The notes beneath the pieces are model-generated. The model made no database searches. It worked only from the letters and a program-made list of their open reading frames with translations, and had not been told where the DNA came from. DNA of 64,000 nt, from NCBI GenBank assembly GCA_022925895.1, contig JAKSYS010000010.1, forward strand, positions 186,001 through 250,000, in the 5' to 3' direction. Origin of the DNA: Fragilaria crotonensis. Taxonomy: Eukaryota > Bacillariophyta > Fragilariophyceae > Fragilariales > Fragilariaceae. The first letter of the stretch is position 1, and the number at the start of each line of letters is the position of its first letter. Both the position numbers and the translations under genes were made by a program. Positions 52,801 to 63,529 of this stretch are shown one piece after another.

Positions 52801-55800
52801 TCTACAAATGCATACCAGCAAATTAATATATTCATTGCACTTGCAACAGCCAAACTGGGTTTGAGATATTGTTACAGCAAAATATATGAATCCATCAATT
52901 CTGTATGTGTAACATGCTGAAGTATGCGTGGTATTGAATTTATATCATTAATAACTATGCAATGATAGGTAGCTAATACAATTTTGTTGTTTTCTTACTA
53001 TACAATATTTAATTTGCCAAGAAAGTTTATTTTGGCAGAACACATACTAGCTAAGGGATACACGTATACAGTTAGTTCATTTTGGTGTTTGTTGAAGTTT
53101 AGTTCAACCTTGCATTAGCCACATTCAAAATGCTCATGGAACAAAATTGTGTGGTAGAATTAGCAAAAAAAACGATTATTCAAACAACAGAGGTAGGGAA
53201 CACACAAAAACAGTCGTGCAAAGTTGTTATTGGCTTCCATTATGGCAGTGCATTCATATTTGATCAGCAAAGCGAACTCATCACAAACACAACCAATCCC
53301 CGTCATGCATGATAAGATCAAAGTCAACACTGGCACCTTTCCCTCCAACATCGCCATAAGGCATGCACGAAAGAGGGTGTGAGAAACACCTGCCCTCGTG
53401 GTTGCTAAAGAGACGTCTTCAGGGGGGAAACATCTGCCCCTGTGATCCAACAGCAGGAAAAGAACCGACACCAGGGAAAAGACCAAACATTAGGTTTACA
53501 ACAGCGGTAATGATGGTTGAGAAGAATACGCCCCCCTCGTCGGAATTTGTAGTGCCAATTATTCATGACATTGTACCGTCACCTAGCTAATGGGAAAATT
53601 CTTATTGGGGTACAAGGACACCAAAGAACAAGAATTTTGGGGTACTCTCCAGCACCCTACCGGTCACTGGACGGAGCCAACAACCCTAATAATTAGTTTA
53701 CATATACAAAGAACAAGAATTTGGTGAAAAAGGCAATGATGATGGGAATGATGAAGACAATGGAATAACGAGGACAAGGAACACAGTGACAATGAGGATG
53801 GTGACAATGGCAATGTTGAGAAGGTGATGCATTGCAGAAAGATGATGAAAGTAGCAGTGAAGAGGGAATGGACACCACAGCAAGGCCAAACTAATCATCA
53901 TGGAACTCCTGCTTCTCTCTCTCAACAACAATTTTGAGAGCTTCTGAAGAGCATGAATTGTGAGGAATAAAGGGCAGAGGAACCAAGGGCAGGGGTGGTG
54001 GACTTGACTGCTTGTCAAACAGGGAGCAAGTCACTCAATTGCACCCCCATCATTGTTGTCAACAAGGATGTAGCACCTTGTTTCTGAAATTGTTCATATC
54101 ATGATTCAAATTGACTGCGGAATCGGCAGAATATGTGGCCACTGTTGTCAGACCGAGCAGCATTTGATAAAGTGTTCCAAAGTAAATGTTTGTTCTAGTA
54201 AAGAACCTTATGATTCAGGAAGTTGCTTTGTTGTGGATTGTGAAGGCCATGTGCCAGAAACAAAATGTATGAACTTTCACATGCTTAATGAATGTGTGTT
54301 AACAAGGCCTTGAACACAAAGGGGAGTGTGCATGAACAGGCTGCTGGAGAAAGATTGTGATAGAGGCAATTTAATTGAAGGACTCTGCAAGCTGAGGAGA
54401 CCAATCACCAAAAGGGAGAAAAGGCTGTCCTATTGGTTCTTTTCCGGCTTATTCTTGGAGTGTTTTGAGGAAAGAAAGTGTTGAGGAATGTCTTGTTCAC
54501 TACTAGCTTGGCTTCATGGGGGAGTGGATCTAATTCACAGTTGTCATCTAGCTTCTTTTGCTGGCTGATTAACCAATTAGGCAATAAAAATGCAGATCAA
54601 ATAAGAAATGTAATGTAAATAAATTATGTTGCTCACAATAAATAAATTGTGAATGAACACTTGTTGTCCAGTTTGGTAAGGTTAAAAAACAATATTTAGG
54701 CAGGTTAACGAAACACAGCAGCTGATGTTTTGATTCATAAAGAATCAATTGACAGCTATTCATTTTCAACTAGATGTGTCTCTGCTTTCTTGGTTGGTTG
54801 GACGCATATCTTTTATTCTAGGTGTGGCAAATCCACAATGCTGTTGCTTTTGCACCAGCCACTCCATGTGACCTCCATGCCTCCATACTGTATGAAGTAC
54901 TTGTCCTTATACTCCTGGTTTAGAACAGGCTGATCTACTTCTTAACACTGAGCCTTTGAAGGAGCAAAGCAATTGGGCAAATACTGCTGTGTATCAGACT
55001 TGTAATGACAGCTGTAGTAGATGTGTCGTTCTTGTGGCGGCAGTCCCTCTGCTGTATGTTGTCCTGCTGACCCCACAACCAGCCAAGAAGCCAAGCAATG
55101 CATATCATCTTGGGTCTGTAGTCTGTATGTGTATTTGTCTGACATGTTATTATATTCCTTTTGAATTCCCAAATGACGGCTGGATAGCATTACTCTTCAC
55201 TTCTGTAGGGAAGCAACGCACATGTTTAGAAATTGCAAACTCCATTTTTGCCATCATTGCATTCTTATTCATGTTCATAAGGTTCCTGTCTCCTTATACA
55301 GTGCTTAACCTTAGTTGCTTGTTTTGGGGGTTTATTGATTTGCTCCACAAAGAGTTGTACAATCATTTAGTCCTTTTTCAGTCCTTGAATCACATGATTC
55401 TCTCCAAGTATAACTTAAGTATTTACTAGTACTCCAGTACACCATCATGTTTAATCACATCCACAACACGGACAATCACAAAGGTTTCAAGAACAACAGA
55501 TCAATTCCACTCCTGAATATCAAGAAATTCAAGAGAAAGAGCTTTGTCCTCTTTTATGGCTTAGAATTTTGTTTCATGGGCCATGATGCCATGATGATTG
55601 TCAAACCAATCTCATTCGCTCTGCTGAGAGCTGATTACAGAGTTTTACTGTCATACTTCTGGTACTGACCGCATGGTACAGTAGCACTCGACATCTCGAC
55701 ATACCGGTAGTTTCAGGAGCATAGTAGTGCTTGACATAAACTTACGTTGGGACTTGGGACTCATCTTTACGCCTTGAGACTTGAGACGTCACTATTGGAT

Positions 55801-56179
55801 GGAGTTGTACAGCACTCGGGGTGCAGGGCAATCAGGATGTCCATTACTCGTACTTCCTTCATCCACAGCGACTGATGATTCCTGTCCAATGTCCAGACAG
55901 TGAACGGCGCAAGGCTTACAAGGTCTCGCTCTCCCCAAGCTCCTTCAATCAATGTACGCCCACACACTCCACCAATGATATGTCAGGTAACACGATGATA
56001 GCATTCTCAACATGTTTGTTGCGCTACATATGGGATCCTCGTCAAAATCATGCTTTACGTCAAATTTAACCAATAGTGCCGGTTTGTCCTATAAAAGATA
56101 ACTCCGACCTCCGAGTACTACGTAACATAAGAATATCGTAACTTGTACGCCTGCTCCAGCTCGTTCCGGTAGACCTTGT
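49822..56179. other. Gene-poor, largely AT-rich stretch inside the family cluster
   Basis: 6.3 kb with no supported gene. Short open stretches of 60-150 codons occur but none shows a leader, domain or splice pattern; one at 54956-55429 is hydrophobic by composition. The part from about 51.0 to 55.4 kb is the most AT-rich and holds short inverted and direct repeats (51277-51316; ACCAAAGAACAAGAATT twice at 53620 and 53703). Decayed mobile DNA is the likeliest content, but no family is recognisable. Confidence 0.45.
51277..51316. repeat. Perfect 13-bp hairpin
   Basis: AGCACAATTGAAG (51277-51289) and CTTCAATTGTGCT (51304-51316) are exact reverse complements with a 14-base loop. Outside it, ATGGTTGTTA (51268) pairs with TAACAACCAT (51365). 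It may be a transposon end or a cruciform-forming site. Confidence 0.7.
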
Positions 56180-56908
56180 TTAAGGGTCACTTGGACTGGT
56201 GTCGCGAACGGAACATCCGGCATTGCTGTTTGCTTTCACGGTGAACTTAGCCTCGCAGTACGAGTAGTAAGGGGTGTTGTCCGTTCGAAGGATGACAATC
56301 TTGAAGCACGTATTGGTTTGACCGTTCGACTTTCTGACGTTGGGAGCAACGGGCCAATCAGACTTAGGCCCGTTGTAACCAGGGACCCTGTTGAAGACAA
56401 CCGTACCTCTCGAGCGAGGCAAAATGCAGGAAACGGGATTGGCCGGGGGTGCACCACATCCCCATTGCCAAACTTCCGCATGCCTGGTGTACGTATTGAC
56501 ATAGCACGGGTAGATGGCGATACGATCTTTGAAGGTAGGATGCTGCCTTGGACCATCACGGTAAGCGTAGTTGAAAAGCGCCGAGATGGGTTCTCCACAA
56601 TTGTAGACCTTCTTGCTTGGAATGATGCAAATAGGATCTGGACCAGACGCACCAGGCGCAAGTGTGCCTCTGACACTTGGCGGTTTCGTGGGGCTGAAGG
56701 GTTTAGGAGTCGGTGGACCAACTTTCCTGGTAGGTGCTTGAGTGAAGCCCGCAAGAGATCTGGCCTTAACACTCTTGACGGTCTCAACCTTGACAGCCTC
56801 GACCTTTTTGATGGTCGCTTCGTCATTGGCATTCTCGCCATCGAATAACGAGGCAGAACCAGACGAAATAGCGAGGACTGCGATAACAGCGAACAGAAGG
56901 CGCACCAT
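56180..56908 (-). CDS. Secreted eight-Cys domain protein, single domain (paralogue 4)
   Basis: 242 residues from the Met at 56908 (signal peptide MVRLLFAVIAVLAISSGSAS); 11 more codons are open upstream. The pro-region (KKVEAVKVETVKSVK) ends in ARSLA, an RXL site. The linker has SVRGTLAPGASGP, shared almost exactly with paralogue 5. The domain reads YNCGEPISALFNYAY, DRIAIYPCYV, VWQWGCGAPP, GTVVFNRVPGY, TNTCFKIVIL and ends DTSPSDP. All eight cysteines are present. It is the sister of the gene at 58595-59329, 1.7 kb away, and both differ from paralogue 3 mainly in the linker. Role unknown. Confidence 0.8.
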   Translation of the reverse strand: MVRLLFAVIAVLAISSGSASLFDGENANDEATIKKVEAVKVETVKSVKARSLAGFTQAPTRKVGPPTPKPFSPTKPPSVRGTLAPGASGPDPICIIPSKKVYNCGEPISALFNYAYRDGPRQHPTFKDRIAIYPCYVNTYTRHAEVWQWGCGAPPANPVSCILPRSRGTVVFNRVPGYNGPKSDWPVAPNVRKSNGQTNTCFKIVILRTDNTPYYSYCEAKFTVKANSNAGCSVRDTSPSDP

Positions 56909-58594
56909 GGTCCTGCGAGTATGAACGAAGAAAGGGTGCAAAGTTGAGGACGAGTTCTAAACAAAGGTACGCCACAAAACGATGCTGCTGCCGTCGTCGT
57001 ACTTACATTGCTCCCAGTTTTAGCTTATGAAGATTTTTGTGGGGAAGTCTTGTTTGGTACTCCGAGTTGTTATCGCATGCTTGCGTCGTCCGATCAGTTG
57101 GTATTCATAATCTGTGAACACCACCCTGTAGTATCATATTTTTGTAGCTGCCACGTACACTGAGGGCAGTCTTGAAAGCGTCTTGTGATTCTCAGCACAA
57201 GCAATGATTGTTTTGCAGGGTTGATGACTCGAAAATAGAAAGGTTCGCCATACGAATTGACACAGTAAAGTCCCTTGTAGAGGGATATCTCCCAGTACTC
57301 CATTACGTACGATTGAAATTGAATTTCAACGGTCGTATTTGGACACTTACGCTCATGTGGTTGTCGACTTTGTTACATGCAAAACGTATGTGCAAGCGAG
57401 AGTCCAATGCCTCGAATACTTACTGTATTAAAGAACTGTACTGTCCTCGATTTCGATTAGGTGCCAGATTCTTGTTTACCCTGAGTATCATTCTACGTGA
57501 CGGGCGATCTCTGGTTTCGTATGTCACACGTCGAGTGCGCTGTGGTACGTACGCCTAGTACTGAGAGAGCGATGCTTGGAGCACCTCGTATTTTCGCAGG
57601 TAACGCTCCCACATGAGTTACGATTTTGGGGTGCTCGGTTGGATGACGGACTCGCACTTCGTTCAGGCGCCTGTATCAATTGTTCCAATCCTTGAATTGG
57701 TGAGCACTAGCACGACAACTGTGCATCTCGAACCCCTTTGATTCAAGTGTAATGAACTAGGACCCCGCCTCACTTGCATGGATAGATAACGGAATCTGTT
57801 TTGTGGACGCCTTAAGTTCCCACCAGCGCTAAATGCTACGGATCTGCCACATCTCTGCAGTTCACCAACATCTGGTTTATCTGACAGAGTCCCGGACAGG
57901 ATGTCTCCACGTCGTTCCATCGCTTGTTTTCTTTCCATATTTCATTCGATGACTTCTGCTCTCCTCGTGCATGGTCCCAAGATCCATCATGAGTGATGTC
58001 ATCGCGTTGAGTACTGCGATACCTAGCGTCGTTCCAGTTCTAGATGTGGGCCTCAACTCGATTCTTCATCGTTGCACCTCTTGCATGCGATACACTTATC
58101 ATCCTGCCGTCCCAATTGGCTACGAATCAGAAACAATGCAGAGTAGCGCGTTGGGTGACTTGTGATGGTGAAGGAGGGCATAGAAGGGGATGTAGACCCA
58201 ATGTCCCTTTGAGATTAGATGCGAATATCAGCGACCGTCTCCACGATAACGAATCGCCTCCAGGTTCTTAGGCTTAGTGTTCATTGTTGAGAGTAAGGTC
58301 AACTATTGTGTCGTCTAGCCCTCCAAAGAAACACATTGTCAACTGGTGAGGGCGTACGAAAGGCTGTAAAGATGATCGAGATAGTAGTACATGAGGTCGA
58401 AACAGCAGCACCAGGTACATGTTCGTGCCCTCCAAATATCACTGTCATCAGACACACGGCTACCGAGAGTAAGGAGTGCAAATAACGTAGCTTATGAATT
58501 GGTTTCTTTACTGCTCAAATTAAATCATGGAGTGCGTTAAAGTGCGAAGTCGGCTACATCGTACAGACACCAGGACTCACACCGAAAATACCGT
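56909..58594. other. Intergenic, no supported gene
   Basis: The promoter of paralogue 4 and the 3' flank of paralogue 5. Only short frames are present. Confidence 0.4.
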
Positions 58595-59329
58595 TTAACT
58601 ATCAGACGGGCTGGATTGACGAGTGGCACACTTCGGGTTACTGGTGCCTTTCACAGTGATGGTGAAGCCAACGGACTCGCAGTACCTATAAAATGGCTTG
58701 TTGTCGCTGCGCAGAATGACAATCTTGAAGCAACGGTTGACTTTGCCCGTTGATTTTCTGATGTTGGGAGCAACAGGCCAAGCCGATGTATTCCCGTTGT
58801 AACTTGGTACGCCGTTGAAGACAACCGTCCCCCTCGAGCGCGGCAATATGCAAGAAACAGGATTGGCTGGGGGTGCACCGCAACCCCACTGCCATACTTC
58901 GGCGTCGTTGAAAGTGTTGACGAAGCAGGGGTAGATGGCGATTCGATCAGTGAAACGAGGATACATCCTTGGATCTCGGTAAGCGTAGTTGAAAAGCGCT
59001 GAGATGGGTTCGCCACATTCGTACGTCGTGTTGCTTGGAATGATACAAGTATTTATGGGACCTGACGCACCAGGCGCCAGTGTACCTCTGACGCTTGGCG
59101 GACGCGTGGGGCTAACAGGTTTAGAAGTCGTTGAACCGGTACTCCTTGTAGGTGCTGGGGTGTACTGGCTCGCAAGAGATCTCGCCTTAACACTCGTCAC
59201 GCTCTCAACCTTGGCAGCCTCGACCTGTTTTACGGTCTCTTCGTCGTTGGCATTCCACTCACCGAAGAACGAGGCAGAACCAGACGAAATAGCGAGGAAT
59301 GCGATAACGGCGAACAGAAGGCGCGCCAT
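58595..59329 (-). CDS. Secreted eight-Cys domain protein, single domain (paralogue 5)
   Basis: 244 residues; the start Met opens the signal peptide (MARLLFAVIAFLAISSGSAS). An acidic pro-region (NDEETVKQVEAAKVESV) ends in ARSLA (RXL). The linker shares SVRGTLAPGASGP with paralogue 4. The domain reads YECGEPISALFNYAY, DRIAIYPCFV, VWQWGCGAPP, GTVVFNGVPSY, VNRCFKIVIL and ends RQSSPSDS, with all eight Cys. Closest relative is the gene at 56180-56908. Role unknown; secretion, processing and wall association are inferred from leader, RXL and linker. Confidence 0.82.
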   Translation of the reverse strand: MARLLFAVIAFLAISSGSASFFGEWNANDEETVKQVEAAKVESVTSVKARSLASQYTPAPTRSTGSTTSKPVSPTRPPSVRGTLAPGASGPINTCIIPSNTTYECGEPISALFNYAYRDPRMYPRFTDRIAIYPCFVNTFNDAEVWQWGCGAPPANPVSCILPRSRGTVVFNGVPSYNGNTSAWPVAPNIRKSTGKVNRCFKIVILRSDNKPFYRYCESVGFTITVKGTSNPKCATRQSSPSDS

Positions 59330-60618
59330 GGTCCTGTCGATGCAGGTGAGGAAAGGTTGGGCGTTGAGGACGAGTTCTGCGGTAGTCTAGAGTCAAAGGA
59401 ACATTGAAAACGATGCTATTGCCACTTTCGTACGTACAATGGTTTAGAGTTGTGCCTGGAAGCGAGATTTTGTGAGAGGTGTTATGTCCAGACATGATGG
59501 CATGATACTCCGAGTCTACCATCCGATTTTCACACGATCATTTCTTTTACACGAAGACGGAATGTTCCTTTCGCCATTGAAAGTGTCCGATCTGCAAGAC
59601 TCATGAACATGTTATTTCTAGCTGGCAACAGCCACACAATATCTGCCCAAACATTCGTCAAAAGTATTTTTTGGGCTTCAGATCTCGAAACCTCCCCTTC
59701 CCCCCCCCCTTTTCCGGCGAGAAATTGTGTCGGAGGTGTTGCATTTTTGGAAAATATCCGGAGTAGGTTCTACTACTCATTCAACGGTACTCCAGTACCG
59801 TAGTATGACTGCCAACTGCCAACTCCCACTAACAACGATCGATGACCAATGACCAATGACCAATGACAATGCTAGAGGTTTAATGTTTAATGCAGGTTGC
59901 ACTCGGAGTACACTCCTCGAAGTACACTCCGAGTATATGTCATAGAACCACGTTGCACGTTGTAGAACGCAGCACTACTCTAGGAATTGAGTAGACACTG
60001 TTGTACTGTAGCATGAACTCAACTGCTAGAGCAATGGGAATCGTGCATCCACAACGTTGCCAGGCTTGCTTGCTTTCACAGACAGCAGGGTCATGACAAT
60101 TCCAGCCACAATCAAAAAAGATTTAAAATGGACACCTCCCCTTTAAATTCCAAGTCATCACCTCCTTAGAACTTCATATAGTAACCAAACCTTTATTGTG
60201 GTTGTAATTTGGTTGAAGACAAATGTCATCACAATATCACAGTGATTGCTAGTGGAGTTGTGCTCATGACAAGCATCGTGCACTTCATCAGAGATCATGC
60301 TACTTGTGTTGCTTGTACATGATGCTTTTCTTTTTGTTTTGTGGTGTTGACTCTCAACCATAAACTCCCTGGGGCCTGACCCTTAACCTAGACCACCACC
60401 TGCTGTAGGACTCAGGAGTGAAAGCTCACTGCTGATGAACAAAGCAAACGAGCAAAAAATCATATCCAGGCTGCTGTGAGAGTTGTTAGAGAGCAGTATT
60501 GATTGAAAATTTGCTTGCTACTATTCCCAAGCAGTTGTGGCAAACTAATTGCGTGTCTGTAGCGAAGCAATTAGAAGGATTTAGGTATGTGCCACCAGCA
60601 TCTCGAATTTTTGGGATC
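59330..60618. other. Intergenic with short repeats, no supported gene
   Basis: Includes a run of 12 C (59700-59711), a short tandem of GACCAAT (59838-59862), and GTACTCCAGTACCG at 59788. AT-rich from about 60100. No gene is supported. Confidence 0.4.
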
Positions 60619-61209
60619 CTAACATTGCTTCATTAATTTTGCTCCAGTGGCTGGTCCATTGTGAAAGGAACCTGCCAATGGCCCATCAAGGTCTGGAATC
60701 ATAATGAGGTCCATGACGCAACCAGGAGTTTGGCGCCACCTTTTGAGCGCAGAACCAACCGAGGAGGCGTGGTTGCAGTCCCGGAAGAATACTGACATCA
60801 ATGTAGGAGTCTGACAGGAGCGAGTGCACAAGCAACCCCGTAATTTCCCCAGAGCATCACAAGTTCCTTCCTCTTGCATGCTACTCTCGGTTAAGGACAG
60901 ATCCGGAGACTCAACAGTTTCACAACTTAATGCTGTGTGCATTGAAGGATCTTTGGATTTCCATTGCACCTGATGATAATGTGCCAAGTAAATTGCTGCA
61001 AACAAGGATAACACACCACTACTAAAGGTCCTAATGTTTTCATGTGCTCGTGCTGGCTGTTGACTGCCCATGATGCTTTGACCAAAATGGTAAGCTCGCT
61101 CCTTTTTCATGCTGGAAAGTTTGGCATCATGTTTAAATTTGTGGCAAGAGATGCTACACAGCATGCAAGTGCCCATTGGTGCCCTCCTTGTGGCTGGTGA
61201 AGTGATCAA
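60619..61209 (-). CDS. Unrecognised 196-residue open frame
   Basis: An unbroken minus-strand frame with no leader. A Cys/His cluster (CMLCSISCHKFKHD) near residue 15-28 could bind zinc, and a second Cys-rich stretch (GKLRGCLCTRSCQT) lies near residue 122. I recognise no domain. The surrounding AT-rich, gene-poor DNA suggests part of an old DNA transposon or a stray open frame. It may be an exon of something longer: open minus-strand sequence also exists at 61301-61588, but I see no convincing splice sites. Confidence 0.3.
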   Translation of the reverse strand: MITSPATRRAPMGTCMLCSISCHKFKHDAKLSSMKKERAYHFGQSIMGSQQPARAHENIRTFSSGVLSLFAAIYLAHYHQVQWKSKDPSMHTALSCETVESPDLSLTESSMQEEGTCDALGKLRGCLCTRSCQTPTLMSVFFRDCNHASSVGSALKRWRQTPGCVMDLIMIPDLDGPLAGSFHNGPATGAKLMKQC

Positions 61210-62623
61210 ACTGGTGGCTGGCTCCAGCAGGATAAGATTTGAATCATCATGGGGGAAGGGACGGTGCTATGTTGTGGTATCCTGATGGTATGTATACTAG
61301 CTAGTATTTCAAAGTGCTGCTGCTAGATTGGAAGTTTTGACACCTTGCCTGTTTGTATTGTCCCATGTGCTGCTGTATTGGAAGTCTTTGACACTTTTCA
61401 AGGGGAAGGTTGCAAAACGGTTGTAGTTGCAGGTTGCTGCGTCCCCTCCTTAACGACAATGGCAGTAGTCCGTGTCCGGCGTGACCACCCGTCTGCCCAT
61501 CTGTATTTTCGCACTGTACAGTCCGGACAGTGCCGGTACCATTCGAGATCAACCACATTGTGGCCAATGGTGGACACCTCTTCAACATCGACTGATTATG
61601 CTACTTCGCACATCATGCACCATTGATCTGTTGTAATTGAGGAAACTATGTGCCATAATGACAGTGAAATGATGACCATCTAGAGAAGGCACGCGCACGC
61701 ACGCACACACACACTCGTAGCAACCATGGCCCAAGCAAGCAAGTAAGCACAAACAGGTATGTCTTGTTCGTGAGCGGCTCTCATAAACCCCATGACGACG
61801 CGCTTGATACTCTCATTCAAAAATGGTTGCGCGAGTGAAACCCCCTTACCACTCCCAACTGTCAGTATTCAACGCAATAAGAACGCTTCCACTTTGCCAT
61901 TGCATTTTCCATGAAACCATGAAAATTCAATCTTTACCATTGGATCCACACACTGCTCACCTCCACAAACAACAACATTTCAACATGTCATTGTCGTTGT
62001 TGAAAACCAAATCACGTACTACCAATACGGCTCCATTGTTTGTTTTGTTTACTGTAATTTTGATCTCACTTTTGGACTCTTTGTATTTTTGATTATTTGT
62101 GACAAGTTGCGATTGATTGTGGTAGGTTGAGAGGCATGGACGTATTGCTATACCTACGATATCATGGCATATGGAAGATATCATGGATAGCCCGACTAAC
62201 AAGTTAGTTTTGCCTTTGAAGAACGAACGGTGGCATCTCATCATACGCATATCATAGTATTGAACTTGATGATGGAGTGTTTTCTCTCCGCGACTACGGT
62301 ACAAGCTTTGACCCAATCACTACGTGTAGTAACAGGACAACGCTTTTACTATCACCCGAAGCGAGAGTTCCTTGTTTATAAAATTACTACTAGTAGTGAG
62401 ATCCATTCCTCAATCACACTTATGTACCGTTCATGTGGATATGATGATACAATCCTATCGTTATTCTCACAGTGGGCATCACTCGGCACATTTAGTTTGA
62501 CGACACATTCACACTAAACCTACACATGTTTTTCAATCGGAAATCGCACGGAACCATAAAACAACCGGTGCAGCATTTGCATATGCGCTGCATTGTACTT
62601 GGTATACCACTGCATGTTTATCT
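61210..62623. other. Intergenic, no supported gene
   Basis: Contains a CACGCACGCACACACACAC simple repeat at 61694-61713. Only short frames are seen. The 3' flank of paralogue 6 lies at the right end. Confidence 0.4.
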
Positions 62624-63529
62624 CTACCCAGATGGACTGGATGTACGAATCTTGCATCCAGGTCTGCTGTTTTCAACAATCTCAAATCGTGCCGATGTGC
62701 AGTATGCAGTTCTATCCTCGCGCAAAAGTACAGCCTTGAAAAGACGATTGACTTCTCTGCGAGCGGGATTGTAATTGGCCGACACGGGCCAACTTTGTTT
62801 CCCCACAGTATTGTAACTGGGGAGACTGTCAAAGATTACCTTGCCTTCGGATTTGGGACCCAGAAAACATGTGTCGGGAGTTTGGGGTGGAGCACCGCAA
62901 GTCCACTGCCAGACTTCGGGGACCGTGTAGTTGACAACGTAGGCGGGGAAGATTCCAATGGAATCGTCAATCCAAGGGTCTTCTGAAATCGCGAGATTAG
63001 AGAAATTGAATGTGATGGTAATGGGATCACCGCAACTGTACGACGGAAAGTCTGCGAAAAGACAAGATGGAGTGATAGGAGCAGCAGTTCGGGTCGGTGC
63101 TCTGGTCGTCGGTGATCTTGATGGTTTGGGACTCGGCTGAAGCGTGGGAGTGGGGACAGGAGGTGAAGTTGCTCTCCTAGTAGGAACAGGAGTGAATCTT
63201 AGAATAGGTGATGCCGTAGGATTCGAAGTAGTGGGCTTCAAAGTAGAAGGCTTTCGAGTCGGCGAACGAGTAGGCGATCGAGTCGGCGAACGAGTAGGTG
63301 ATCGAGTCGGCGAACGAGTCGGCGATCGAGTCGGCGAACGAGTAGGCGAACGAGTAGGCGAACGAGTGGGACGCCGAGTGGGGCGCCGAGTAGGGCGTGG
63401 AGTGACAACCTGGAGAACTCGTTGATTATGGTGATCGAAAGTCTCATTTTCTACAACATCCACAAGCTTCTCAGCAGCAGTGGAAACCACAAGAAGCACT
63501 ACAACGGCGAAGATGACTTGCAACTTCAT
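62624..63529 (-). CDS. Secreted eight-Cys-type domain protein, diverged (paralogue 6)
   Basis: 301 residues. Signal peptide [19 protein letters not shown], a short acidic pro-region, and RXL in NQRVLQVV. A linker of about 110 residues has ten or more Arg-Pro-Thr/Ser-Pro-Thr tetrads (RSPTRSPT), more basic than the linkers of the other members. The domain is recognisable ([63 protein letters not shown]) but two of the eight cysteines are replaced (FPCY to FPAY, NRCFK to NRLFK). It is the most diverged of the seven family genes. Role unknown. Confidence 0.8.
   Translation of the reverse strand: MKLQVIFAVVVLLVVSTAAEKLVDVVENETFDHHNQRVLQVVTPRPTRRPTRRPTRSPTRSPTRSPTRSPTRSPTRSPTRSPTRSPTRSPTRKPSTLKPTTSNPTASPILRFTPVPTRRATSPPVPTPTLQPSPKPSRSPTTRAPTRTAAPITPSCLFADFPSYSCGDPITITFNFSNLAISEDPWIDDSIGIFPAYVVNYTVPEVWQWTCGAPPQTPDTCFLGPKSEGKVIFDSLPSYNTVGKQSWPVSANYNPARREVNRLFKAVLLREDRTAYCTSARFEIVENSRPGCKIRTSSPSG
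63240..63400 (-). repeat. 12-bp tandem repeat coding Arg-Ser-Pro-Thr
   Basis: About twelve units of GGCGAACGAGTA / GGCGATCGAGTC type inside the linker of paralogue 6. Units alternate at two or three positions. Confidence 0.85.

Noticed and set aside
54956-55429. Hydrophobic 157-codon frame as a membrane protein
   Set aside because: Composition follows the AT-rich DNA; no conserved motif and no gene context. Kept only as a remark in the gene-poor entry.
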